Positions 6,845-13,131 of a stretch of DNA of 15,857 nt are shown piece after piece. The position numbers were made by a program, and so were the translations under genes. The DNA comes from Fimenecus sp052273845 (GTDB lineage: Bacteria > Bacillota > Clostridia > Oscillospirales > Acutalibacteraceae), in the NCBI GenBank assembly GCA_052273845.1, contig DAVZHM010000041.1:1-15857 (forward strand). The letters are read 5' to 3'. Numbering within the stretch: the first letter of the stretch is position 1; each line of letters starts with the position of its first letter. Below the pieces are notes generated by a model. That model worked only from the letters and a program-made list of their open reading frames with translations, had not been told where the DNA came from and searched no databases.

Positions 6845-7869
6845 GCGATACTACGATTCAAAAAATGCTGACCGTCAGCGCGTCACCCCACAAACGGACG
6901 GCGGACACCACCCGCGGCATTATGCTCGATGTCATCATCGCAATGGTGCCTGCGCTGATTGTTTCCGTCATTCTGTTTGGGCCGCGCACACTGCTCGTGA
7001 CCTTTATCAGTGTCATTTTCTGCGTGCTGTTTGAATATCTTTCCGGAAAGGCAATGAAACGCAACAACACCATCGGCGATTTGAGCGCGGTGGTTACGGG
7101 TATGTTGCTCGCATTTAACCTGCCCTCGACCATGCCGCTTTGGATGGTCATTATCGGCGATGCGGTGGCGATTATCGTTGTCAAGCAGTTCTTCGGCGGC
7201 ATCGGGCAGAATTTCGTCAATCCCGCACTTGTCGGGCGCATTGTGTTAATGGCGTCCTTCCCCGTGGCGATTTCGGATTTCCAAGCGCCTTTCGCGTGGA
7301 AACTCGGCACGGTAGACGCGGTAACTTCCGCTACACCTTTGGCACAGTTTACAAGCATTTACGGGGCGGAAAACATCAAAACCGCCATAAACGCAAGCGA
7401 TTTGCCGACGCTTTACAATATGTTCCTCGGCGTGCGCGGCGGGTGTTTGGGCGAAACCTGTGCGGCGGCGCTGTTACTGGGATTTTTGTATTTGCTCGTG
7501 CGCCGCGTGATTTCCCCCGTAATTCCGCTGACTTACATCGGCACGGTTGCGGTGATTATGCTTATAGCCGGGAAAGGCAATCTCCTGTTTGTCGGTTATC
7601 AACTGCTTGCGGGCGGGCTTTTGCTCGGGGCGGTCTTTATGGCGACCGATTACACCACTTGCCCCGTCAGTTTTAAAGGCAAAATCATTTATGCCGTCGG
7701 TTGCGGCATTATCACTTCGCTGATTCGTATTTTCGGGTCTCTGCCCGAGGGCGTTTCGTTCTCCATTATTTTAATGAACATTTTGGTGCCGCATATTGAA
7801 CATATGACAACCGCAAAACCGTTCGGTACCGTGAAACAGAAAAAAGCGAAAAAGGAGGCGGCACAATGA
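6841..7869 (+). CDS. rnfD: Rnf electron transport complex subunit RnfD
   Basis: RnfD is the large membrane subunit, homologous to NqrB, with covalently bound FMN and a part in ion translocation. The ATG at 6841 is chosen over an in-frame ATG 105 bases upstream because that one lies inside the RnfC cluster-coding region, while GGAGG (6826-6830) precedes 6841 and the protein then begins MSDTTIQKMLTVSASPH as RnfD proteins do. The result is 342 residues with eight or more hydrophobic segments, SPHKR near the N-terminus, and GQNFVNPALVGRI (122-134). The FMN site is expected in VDAVTSATPLA, at T165 (S-A-T-P-L form of the S/T-G-A-T motif). The extracytoplasmic position of that loop fits loading by ApbE. 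Confidence 0.95.
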   Translation: MSDTTIQKMLTVSASPHKRTADTTRGIMLDVIIAMVPALIVSVILFGPRTLLVTFISVIFCVLFEYLSGKAMKRNNTIGDLSAVVTGMLLAFNLPSTMPLWMVIIGDAVAIIVVKQFFGGIGQNFVNPALVGRIVLMASFPVAISDFQAPFAWKLGTVDAVTSATPLAQFTSIYGAENIKTAINASDLPTLYNMFLGVRGGCLGETCAAALLLGFLYLLVRRVISPVIPLTYIGTVAVIMLIAGKGNLLFVGYQLLAGGLLLGAVFMATDYTTCPVSFKGKIIYAVGCGIITSLIRIFGSLPEGVSFSIILMNILVPHIEHMTTAKPFGTVKQKKAKKEAAQ

Positions 7870-8438
7870 AAAATGTAAAAGAAATTCTCATTCCCGCCGT
7901 TTCCCTTTTGGTGATTTGCGTTGTGGTTACTGCCCTTTTGGGATTGACCAATTCCGTAACCGCGCCGCAGATTGAAAAACTCGCCTTGGAAACGCAAGAA
8001 GCGGCAAAAAAAGAAGTTTTGGCGGATGCCGCCAAATTCTCTGATGAAAAACAGGTCGAAAAAGACGGCGTTTCGTATCCGTATTTTGAGGGACTTTCCG
8101 ACAGCGGCGAAACGGTCGGTTATGTGTTCCAAACTTCCGCAAAAGGTTACGGCGGCGACATTGTCGTGATGGTCGGCATCAAATCCGACGGCACGGTGGC
8201 AGGGGTGAATATCCTGTCCATCAGCGAAACCGCGGGGCTTGGTATGAACGCCAAAAATGCGGACTTTTTAAATCAGTTCCTCGGAAAATCGGGCACGATC
8301 GGCGTGATGAAAAACGGCTCGTCCGATACGGAAATTCAAGCGCTGACGGGTGCAACCATTACCTCGAAAGCCATGGCAAGCGCCGTCAATCAGGCGTTGG
8401 CGTTATATGAAACGGTAGGGGGTGGAGAAAATGGCTGA
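7866..8438 (+). CDS. rnfG: Rnf electron transport complex subunit RnfG
   Basis: RnfG is anchored by one N-terminal helix (about residues 7-28) and carries covalent FMN in an extracytoplasmic FMN_bind domain that passes electrons between membrane and outer flavins. The 190-residue protein contains the family block SISETAGLGMNAK (118-130) and the flavinylation motif TGATIT (161-166), in which T166 is the predicted FMN-carrying residue, followed by SKAMASAVNQAL. It overlaps rnfD by ATGA, with a GGAGG-type site (aaaaaGGAGGcgg) upstream. It is a natural substrate of the ApbE encoded first in this operon. Confidence 0.95.
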   Translation: MKNVKEILIPAVSLLVICVVVTALLGLTNSVTAPQIEKLALETQEAAKKEVLADAAKFSDEKQVEKDGVSYPYFEGLSDSGETVGYVFQTSAKGYGGDIVVMVGIKSDGTVAGVNILSISETAGLGMNAKNADFLNQFLGKSGTIGVMKNGSSDTEIQALTGATITSKAMASAVNQALALYETVGGGENG

Positions 8439-9138
8439 GAAAAAATCTTTGGGGCATGAATTTACAAAAGGGCTTATCAAAGAAAACCCCGTTTTACGCC
8501 TCGTTTTGGGTACTTGCCCGACTTTGGCAACTACCACTTCTCTTGAAAGTGCCATCGGTATGGGACTTTCGGCGGCGTTGGTGCTTGTGTGTTCCAACAT
8601 CGTCATTTCCGCTTTGCGCAAGGTCATTCCGCAAAAAGTGCGTATTCCTTGCTATATCGTGGTAATTGCGGGCTTTGTGACGATTGTGCAAATGCTCGTT
8701 AAAGCGTTTTTACCCGCCCTTGACCAACAACTCGGCGTGTATTTGCCTCTGATTGTTGTTAACTGCATCATTTTGGGGCGTGCCGAAGCCTTTGCAGGCA
8801 AAAACGGCGTAGTTGCCTCGGCGCTGGACGGCCTCGGTATGGGCGTCGGGTTTACCGCCGCGCTGATTTTGATGGGCGGCGTGCGTGAACTTTTGGGCGC
8901 GGGGACTTTACTCGGCTTCCAAATTCTGCCCGAGAGCATTCCGCCGATGACCATTTTCGTGTTAGCCCCCGGTGGGTTCTTCGTGTTCGGCATTTTGATG
9001 GCTTGCGCCAACAAATTGGCAGAGCGCAAGGGCAAACCCAAAGCCACTTTGGGCTGTGCGGGTTGCCCGCTTTCGGAAACCTGCACCGTCGCCGAAAAAG
9101 CGGCTTGCACAAAGGAAAAGGAGGGTGAAACGAAATGA
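8431..9138 (+). CDS. rnfE: Rnf electron transport complex subunit RnfE with Cys-rich C-terminal tail
   Basis: RnfE is one of the two inverted-topology membrane subunits (NqrD/NqrE homologues) that hold the intramembrane iron-sulfur cluster. The ATG at 8431 is used rather than an in-frame GTG at 8422 because GGGGGTGG (8418-8425) is the ribosome binding site and includes that GTG. The 235-residue protein keeps cluster cysteines C29 (LGTCPTLA) and C112 (VVNCIILGRAEAF) and has six hydrophobic helices. After the last helix (ends about 192) comes a roughly 40-residue charged tail with C209-x2-C212-x5-C218-x7-C226. The tail is absent from the compact core and could bind metal or form disulfides. The gene overlaps rnfG by eight bases and rnfA by four. 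Confidence 0.94.
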   Translation: MAEKKSLGHEFTKGLIKENPVLRLVLGTCPTLATTTSLESAIGMGLSAALVLVCSNIVISALRKVIPQKVRIPCYIVVIAGFVTIVQMLVKAFLPALDQQLGVYLPLIVVNCIILGRAEAFAGKNGVVASALDGLGMGVGFTAALILMGGVRELLGAGTLLGFQILPESIPPMTIFVLAPGGFFVFGILMACANKLAERKGKPKATLGCAGCPLSETCTVAEKAACTKEKEGETK

Positions 9139-9722
9139 AAATCTTCCTTTCCATTTTGCTGACGGCAATTCTTACAAACAACTATATTTTGTCGAAATTT
9201 CTCGGCATTTGCCCGTTTTTGGGCGTTTCCAAAAAACTCAATACCGCGGTCGGTATGAGCGCGGCGGTCATTTTCGTTATGGTGCTTGCCACGGCGGTGA
9301 CCTATCCGCTCAATACCTTTTTGGAAAACAACAATCTCGGCTATTTGCAGACGATTGTGTTCATTCTCGTCATCGCGGCGCTTGTGCAGTTGGTTGAAAT
9401 TGTTTTGCGCAAATACATCCCCGCGCTTTACAATTCCCTCGGCATTTATCTGCCGCTGATTACCACCAACTGTGCGGTGTTGGGCGTTACCATTCTGAAC
9501 ATTGACAGCGGCTATACGTTCTTGGAGTCAATGGTGAACTCCTTCGGCGCGGGCGTTGGCTTCTTGGTGGCAATGGTGATGTTTGCAGGCGTGCGCGAAC
9601 GCTTGGAGTCCTGCAATGTTCCAAAATTTTTAGAGGGACTGCCCATTACACTCGTTGCGGCGAGCCTTGTATCGCTTTCTTTCCTGGGCTTTACGGGACT
9701 TGTCGAAGGCATTTTCGCTTAA
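9135..9722 (+). CDS. rnfA: Rnf electron transport complex subunit RnfA
   Basis: RnfA is the partner of RnfE. Each provides two cysteines for the cluster that carries electrons across the membrane centre. The 195-residue protein, the standard length, has six hydrophobic helices, the opening ILTNNYILSKFLGICPFLG with C26, and LITTNCAVLGVTI with C113. Its two halves repeat the inverted topology typical of the family. The ATG overlaps the rnfE stop, and AAGGAGGGTG lies just upstream. Confidence 0.96.
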   Translation: MKIFLSILLTAILTNNYILSKFLGICPFLGVSKKLNTAVGMSAAVIFVMVLATAVTYPLNTFLENNNLGYLQTIVFILVIAALVQLVEIVLRKYIPALYNSLGIYLPLITTNCAVLGVTILNIDSGYTFLESMVNSFGAGVGFLVAMVMFAGVRERLESCNVPKFLEGLPITLVAASLVSLSFLGFTGLVEGIFA

Positions 9723-9737
9723 AAGGGAGGCAGACAA

Positions 9738-10559
9738 ATGAATTCAATTCTATTGGCGGTGTTGCTTGTCGGCGGCATCGGACTTATCGCGGGCGTCGGG
9801 CTTGCGGTTGCCTCTGTGGTGATGGCGGTGCCGAAAGACGAAACCGCCGAAGCCGTGCGGGAATGCTTACCCGGTGCAAACTGCGGTGCGTGCGGTTTTT
9901 CGGGATGTGACGGCTATGCGGCGGCGCTTTCCAAAGGCGAAACCAAAGAAACCAATCTCTGCGCGCCCGGCGGCAACGAAACCGCAAAAGCGGTGGCGGC
10001 CATTTTGGGCGTCAGCGCAGGCGACATCAAACCGATGGCGGCGTTGGTGCATTGTAACGGGATTTGTGAAAATTCCAAACAGAAATTGCAGTACAGCGGC
10101 GTGCGTAGTTGTGTAATGGCGACGCAGTTGTTCGGCGGTCAAAAGGAATGCGTGTACGGATGCCTCGGTTACGGGGATTGCGTGAATGCCTGCCCGTACG
10201 ATGCCATTCGCATTTGCGACGGCGTGGCGCGTGTAGACCCGCTTTCGTGCAAGGCGTGCAAAAAATGCATTGCAACCTGCCCGAAACATTTGATTGAACT
10301 TGTGCCGTTGCATGAAACCAAAGCGGCGGTGCTTTGCAAAAATCACAACAAAGGCGCGTTTACGCGCAAGGAATGTTCGGTCGGTTGTATCGGCTGTATG
10401 AAATGTACCAAAGTTTGCGAAAGCGAAGCGGTAAAAGTCGAGAACAATACCGCCCATGTGGATTACGACAAGTGCATCGGTTGCGGCAAATGCGCCGAAG
10501 CCTGCCCTGTGGGTGCTATCCATATAATAACTTTAGGCGGCAAGCCGACAGCAGAATAA
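9738..10559 (+). CDS. rnfB: Rnf electron transport complex subunit RnfB
   Basis: RnfB is the ferredoxin-side entry point: an N-terminal membrane helix (about 5-30) followed by cytoplasmic iron-sulfur domains. In order these are the Fes domain C43-x5-C49-x2-C52-x4-C57 in PGANCGACGFSGCDGYA; scattered C75, C106, C110 and C125; a loosely spaced set C138-x3-C142-x5-C148-x3-C152P; a classic C171-x2-C174-x2-C177-x3-C181P; C217-x2-C220-x2-C223-x3-C227; and C246-x2-C249-x2-C252-x3-C256P. That makes room for at least five [4Fe-4S] clusters, as in acetogen RnfB. The protein has 273 residues and ends soon after the last cluster. AGGGAGG nine bases upstream supports the start. It is last in the operon and followed by a hairpin terminator. 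Confidence 0.95.
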   Translation: MNSILLAVLLVGGIGLIAGVGLAVASVVMAVPKDETAEAVRECLPGANCGACGFSGCDGYAAALSKGETKETNLCAPGGNETAKAVAAILGVSAGDIKPMAALVHCNGICENSKQKLQYSGVRSCVMATQLFGGQKECVYGCLGYGDCVNACPYDAIRICDGVARVDPLSCKACKKCIATCPKHLIELVPLHETKAAVLCKNHNKGAFTRKECSVGCIGCMKCTKVCESEAVKVENNTAHVDYDKCIGCGKCAEACPVGAIHIITLGGKPTAE

Positions 10560-10583
10560 TTTTATTTATATAGTAAAAAGGAA

Positions 10584-10614
10584 GAACCGCGGGCGAAAAA
10601 ATCGCCCGCGGTTC
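10584..10614. terminator. Terminator of the rnf operon, probably bidirectional
   Basis: A 13-bp perfect stem (10584-10596 with 10602-10614; GAACCGCGGGCGA and its complement) surrounds a five-A loop. It is followed by GTTTTGTG on the plus strand and by TTCCTTTTTAC on the minus strand. It separates rnfB from the converging Cys-rich small gene and can stop both. The T-tract is short on the plus side. Confidence 0.85.
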
Positions 10615-10629
10615 GTTTTGTGTGCCTGA

Positions 10630-10782
10630 TTAGCAGCAGCCGCAGCCACAGTCACAGCCTCTGTCACGATCACGGTCTTGCCCGTAGCAGCCACAGCCAC
10701 TGCCGAAGCCGTTATCCGAAAGCAGGATAATGATAATGACAAGAATCAGCAAACTATTGTTACCGAAACCGCAGAAGTTCAT
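10630..10782 (-). CDS. 50-residue Cys/Gly-rich membrane miniprotein
   Basis: The frame runs from ATG (10782-10780) to TAA and is preceded by a near-perfect AAAGGAGG with six-base spacing, which makes translation likely. The protein begins MNFCGFGNNS, continues with a 12-residue hydrophobic stretch LLILVIIIILLS (11-22), then a Gly-rich linker, C30 and C32, an Asp-Arg repeat DRDRDR (36-41), and ends RGCDCGCGCC. Eight of its fifty residues are cysteine and nine are glycine. It resembles the short Clostridia proteins that databases label 'chorion class high-cysteine protein' and, loosely, YjcZ-type sporulation miniproteins; that is a resemblance in composition only. Possible roles are a spore-coat or envelope component or a metal-binding peptide, but none is shown. 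It is unrelated in orientation to rnf and ctsR and appears to be its own transcription unit. Confidence 0.75.
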   Translation of the reverse strand: MNFCGFGNNSLLILVIIIILLSDNGFGSGCGCYGQDRDRDRGCDCGCGCC

Positions 10783-10796
10783 AGTGCTCCTCCTTT

Positions 10797-10842
10797 CCCC
10801 TAAGGGGTCGAAAGCATTTTGTCGGGTGTTCCCGCCGCTTTC
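10797..10842 (-). other. Structured leader of the Cys-rich miniprotein gene
   Basis: On the minus strand, before the ribosome binding site, there are two inverted repeats. CCCC-TTA-GGGG (10807-10797) directly abuts AAAGGAGG. A two-part hairpin has outer arms GAAAGC and GCTTTC (10842-10837 with 10815-10810) and an inner CGGG loop CCCG (10834-10831 with 10826-10823). The structures may protect the messenger or control ribosome access. Confidence 0.35.
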
Positions 10843-11004
10843 ATTTCATACTATGACGAAAAAGAATTTTGTGTGCATATTATCTGCGATTCGCGCATAT
10901 AACACAGAAGCAAACAAGAGAAAATTATTTAAAAAAGTTAGAAAAAAGGAGAAAACAAAAGAAAAATCCTGATTTCATCGTGAAAACAAAACGCAAAAAT
11001 CAAA
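10843..11004. other. A/T-rich intergenic spacer without recognised features
   Basis: Strongly A-rich on the plus strand, with divergent transcription on either side. It must hold the promoter of the minus-strand miniprotein gene, but I see no good sigma-A match there. CATAGTATG at 10855-10847 (minus strand) recalls a sporulation-sigma -10 only loosely. AAAAAGGAG near 10940-10950 has no start codon to serve. Confidence 0.4.
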
Positions 11005-11028
11005 TTTGACCTTTTTTGACCTTTGACT
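11005..11028 (-). promoter_or_regulatory. Upstream CtsR operator
   Basis: The plus strand reads TTTGACC (11005-11011), three bases, TTTGACC (11015-11021), then directly TTTGACT (11022-11028). On the minus strand this contains GGTCAAA-AAA-GGTCAAA, an exact match to the CtsR consensus RGTCAAA-N3-RGTCAAA, plus one extra heptad that overlaps the -35 box. Confidence 0.85.
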
Positions 11029-11050
11029 TTTTATGCGTTGCGGGTATAAT
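11023..11050 (+). promoter_or_regulatory. Sigma-A promoter of the ctsR-clpC operon
   Basis: TTGACT (11023-11028), a 16-base spacer and a perfect TATAAT (11045-11050). Transcription would start near 11057, within the downstream operator. No CIRCE element is present, so HrcA control is not supported. Confidence 0.85.
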
Positions 11051-11056
11051 AATACT

Positions 11057-11086
11057 TGTCAAAGGTCAAAGATAGTCAAAGTCAAA
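11057..11086 (+). promoter_or_regulatory. Downstream CtsR operator
   Basis: Tandem heptads TGTCAAA (11057-11063), GGTCAAA (11064-11070), three bases GAT, AGTCAAA (11074-11080) and a six-base GTCAAA (11081-11086). The central pair is an exact CtsR consensus site and covers the transcription start. With the upstream operator it brackets the promoter. Confidence 0.9.
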
Positions 11087-11136
11087 CTTGACGAACGAAA
11101 CCAAGGACAATTCGCCAAAACAGAGGTGAGCGAAAA

Positions 11137-11586
11137 ATGAATTTAAGCAAAGAAATTGCCGATTTGATTGTGCAAATGCTCGGGGAGAACGGCACCGCCG
11201 AAATTCGCCGAAACGATTTGGCAGAACAAATCGGTTGTGTACCCAGCCAGATTAACTACGTGCTGTCCTCGCGGTTTACGCCCGAACACGGTTATATTGT
11301 AGAAAGCCGTCGCGGCGGCGGTGGGTACATCAAAATTACCCGTGCGACATATAATTATGCGTCCATGAAAATGCATTTGGTCAATTCCATCGGCGACGCG
11401 GTGGACGAAAAAACCTGCCGCGCCAACTTGCAAAATTTGTGCGCACGAGGCCTCTTAGAGGACAAGGAAGCCTCCATTATGTATGCGGCGTTGCGCGACA
11501 GCGCGTATCGGGAACTTTCACCCGATGACCGCGACCGTGTGCGTGCCGCAATTTTCAAACAAATGTTATTGGCAACCATGCAGTAA
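11137..11586 (+). CDS. ctsR: Class III heat-shock repressor CtsR
   Basis: CtsR is a dimeric winged-helix repressor of clp genes in low-GC Gram-positive bacteria, inactivated on heat stress. The 149-residue protein (usual 150-155) has the HTH region AEQIGCVPSQINYVLSSRF (29-47) and the Gly-rich wing VESRRGGGGYIKI (55-67), whose R58/R59 region enters the DNA minor groove and is the place where McsB phosphorylates arginine in Bacillus-type CtsR. The C-terminal dimerisation/McsB-contact domain contains DEKTCRANLQNLCARGLLEDKEA. Its own gene is first in the operon, and two CtsR operators surround the promoter, so it is autoregulated. GAGGTGA lies about eight bases before the ATG. Confidence 0.96.
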   Translation: MNLSKEIADLIVQMLGENGTAEIRRNDLAEQIGCVPSQINYVLSSRFTPEHGYIVESRRGGGGYIKITRATYNYASMKMHLVNSIGDAVDEKTCRANLQNLCARGLLEDKEASIMYAALRDSAYRELSPDDRDRVRAAIFKQMLLATMQ

Positions 11587-11599
11587 AGGAGAGATTTTT

Positions 11600-12106
11600 A
11601 TGCTGTGTCAAAACTGTAAGAAACATGAAGCAACTACCCATATTAAACGCATTGTCAACGGCGAAAGCACCGAAGCACATCTTTGCGCGGACTGCGCAAA
11701 AACCCTCGGTTACGCAAACGCTTTTTCGGATTTCGGCTTCGGTTTTTCCGATATGTTAAGTTCTTTCTTTGAACCTGCCGCCATAGGCTCTTTGAGCAAC
11801 AGCGTTTTGCGCTGTGAAAAATGCGGCAGCAGTTTCAACGATATTGTCAAAAGCGGCAAGGTTGGCTGTGCGGACTGCTACGAAACGTTTTACGACAAAC
11901 TGATGCCCTCTGTGGAGCGTATCCACGGGCGCACACAGCACGAGGGAAAAATCCCGAACGGTTCCCCCGTGCAACAGAAAAACAGCCGCATTGACGAACT
12001 GCGCGAGCAGTTGCAGAACGCCGTGAATTTGCAGGATTACGAAACGGCGGCTTCCCTGCGTGACCAAATCAAGGCGCTGGAACAGGAGGGCAATGAAAAT
12101 GGCTAA
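11600..12106 (+). CDS. mcsA: McsB activator McsA (UvrB/UvrC-motif zinc protein)
   Basis: McsA binds zinc and stimulates the arginine kinase McsB. The start at ATG 11600 is preferred over a longer open frame that would extend into ctsR, because AAAGGAGAG lies eight to ten bases upstream and the protein then begins MLCQNCKKHEATTH, as McsA does. In 168 residues there are two zinc-binding sets, C3/C6 with C29/C32 and C72/C75 with C90/C93, a Ser/Phe-rich linker, and a C-terminal UVR motif RIDELREQLQ...YETAASLRDQIKALE (130-161). ClpC carries a similar UVR-like coiled coil in its M-domain. It is thirteen bases downstream of ctsR and overlaps mcsB by eight bases. Confidence 0.94.
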   Translation: MLCQNCKKHEATTHIKRIVNGESTEAHLCADCAKTLGYANAFSDFGFGFSDMLSSFFEPAAIGSLSNSVLRCEKCGSSFNDIVKSGKVGCADCYETFYDKLMPSVERIHGRTQHEGKIPNGSPVQQKNSRIDELREQLQNAVNLQDYETAASLRDQIKALEQEGNENG

Positions 12107-13097
12107 ATGGTATTTGGGCGAAGGCGAACAAAACGATGTGGTCATCAGCACGCGTATTCGCTTGGCGCGAAACTTGGCAGAGTATCCGTTCCCCGCGAAA
12201 TTGGACACAAAAACCCGTATCGAGGTCAATGAAGCGGTGCGCGACGCCGTTCCCGCCGGCGCACATTTGCAGTATATCGAAATGAAAACCCTAACACAGG
12301 CACAAATGGTGTCTATGGCGGAAAAACATCTTATCAGCCCCGAATTCGCTTCTTCTGCGGACGGGCGCGCATTACTTTTGTCGGACGATGAGGAAATCAG
12401 CATTATGCTTAATGAAGAGGACCACATTCGTTTGCAAGTGATGAAACCCGGTTTGGCGCTTTCGGAAGCGTACGCCGAGGCAGATAAATTGGATACCGCC
12501 ATCAACGATAAACTGCGGTTTGCATTCAATACACATTTGGGCTATTTGACGGAATGTCCCACCAATCTCGGCACGGGTATGCGTGCATCGGTAATGTTGC
12601 ACCTGCCCGCGTTAACGGCGCTCGGACGCGTCGGTACTTTGGCGGCGACCGTTTCCAAGTTGGGCCTGACCATTCGCGGCGCATACGGCGAGGGCAGTGC
12701 ACCTTCGGGTGATTTGTATCAAATCAGCAATCAGGTCACCTTGGGCATTTCCGAAAAAGCGGCGATTGAAAACCTGAAAACCATTGTGTTGCAGTTGGCG
12801 GCGCAGGAACGCGCGGCACGCACGGAACTTTTCAAGAGTCTCGACACGGAAGATGCAATTTTCCGTGCATACGGCATCTTAAAATCGGCAAGAATTTTAA
12901 ATACAAAGGAATTTATGTCCCTTGCGTCAAAAGTGCGTATGGGCGCGGTCGGCGGTCTGTTGCAAATCGATGCGAAAGTCATTAACGAACTGATGTTCGC
13001 CCTGCAACCGGCAGGCATCCATGTGATGGTCGGCAAAACCTTAGATGCGCGCGAACGCGATATTGAACGCGCAAAAATTGTGCGGGAAAGACTATAA
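12099..13097 (+). CDS. mcsB: Protein-arginine kinase McsB
   Basis: McsB phosphorylates arginines on unfolded proteins and CtsR, marking them for ClpCP. It is a bacterial phosphagen-kinase homologue. Two ATGs are in frame, at 12093 and 12099; the second is chosen because AGGAGGG (12084-12090) is eight bases from it but only two from the first. The 332-residue protein opens MAKWYLGEGEQNDVVIST and shows ATP-site blocks STRIRLARN (17-25) and GTGMRASVMLHLPAL (158-172), the acidic NEEDH (105-109), C153 in LTECPTNLG, and the substrate loop RGAYGEGS (193-200). RDIERA (320-325) fits the RDxxRA phospho-arginine sensor motif of characterised McsB, so allosteric activation by phospho-arginine is predicted to be intact. 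It is slightly shorter than the 363-residue Bacillus protein. Confidence 0.94.
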   Translation: MAKWYLGEGEQNDVVISTRIRLARNLAEYPFPAKLDTKTRIEVNEAVRDAVPAGAHLQYIEMKTLTQAQMVSMAEKHLISPEFASSADGRALLLSDDEEISIMLNEEDHIRLQVMKPGLALSEAYAEADKLDTAINDKLRFAFNTHLGYLTECPTNLGTGMRASVMLHLPALTALGRVGTLAATVSKLGLTIRGAYGEGSAPSGDLYQISNQVTLGISEKAAIENLKTIVLQLAAQERAARTELFKSLDTEDAIFRAYGILKSARILNTKEFMSLASKVRMGAVGGLLQIDAKVINELMFALQPAGIHVMVGKTLDARERDIERAKIVRERL

Positions 13098-13102
13098 ACG
13101 CG

Positions 13103-13120
13103 CCTTTCTCGCCTGAAAGG
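13103..13120 (+). promoter_or_regulatory. Hairpin overlapping the clpC ribosome binding site
   Basis: CCTTTC (13103-13108) and GAAAGG (13115-13120) form a six-base perfect stem with a six-base loop in the 34-base gap between mcsB and clpC. The right arm takes in most of the AAAGGAG ribosome binding site (13116-13122) of clpC. It could dampen translation until heat or ribosome movement opens it. The stem is short, so a chance match is possible. Confidence 0.35.
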
Positions 13121-13131
13121 AGAGATTTTGT

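Noticed and set aside
10825..10885. Sporulation sigma (E or K) promoter for the Cys-rich miniprotein
   Set aside because: CATAGTATG on the minus strand matches only part of either -10 consensus and the -35 is no better than chance; not enough to call.
10730..10972. Plus-strand 80-codon frame between rnfB and ctsR
   Set aside because: It overlaps the Cys-rich gene on the other strand, has no ribosome binding site, and ends in a low-complexity Lys-rich run from the A-rich spacer.
10979..11136. CIRCE/HrcA operator before ctsR
   Set aside because: No TTAGCACTC-N9-GAGTGCTAA repeat is present; the repeats are CtsR heptads.
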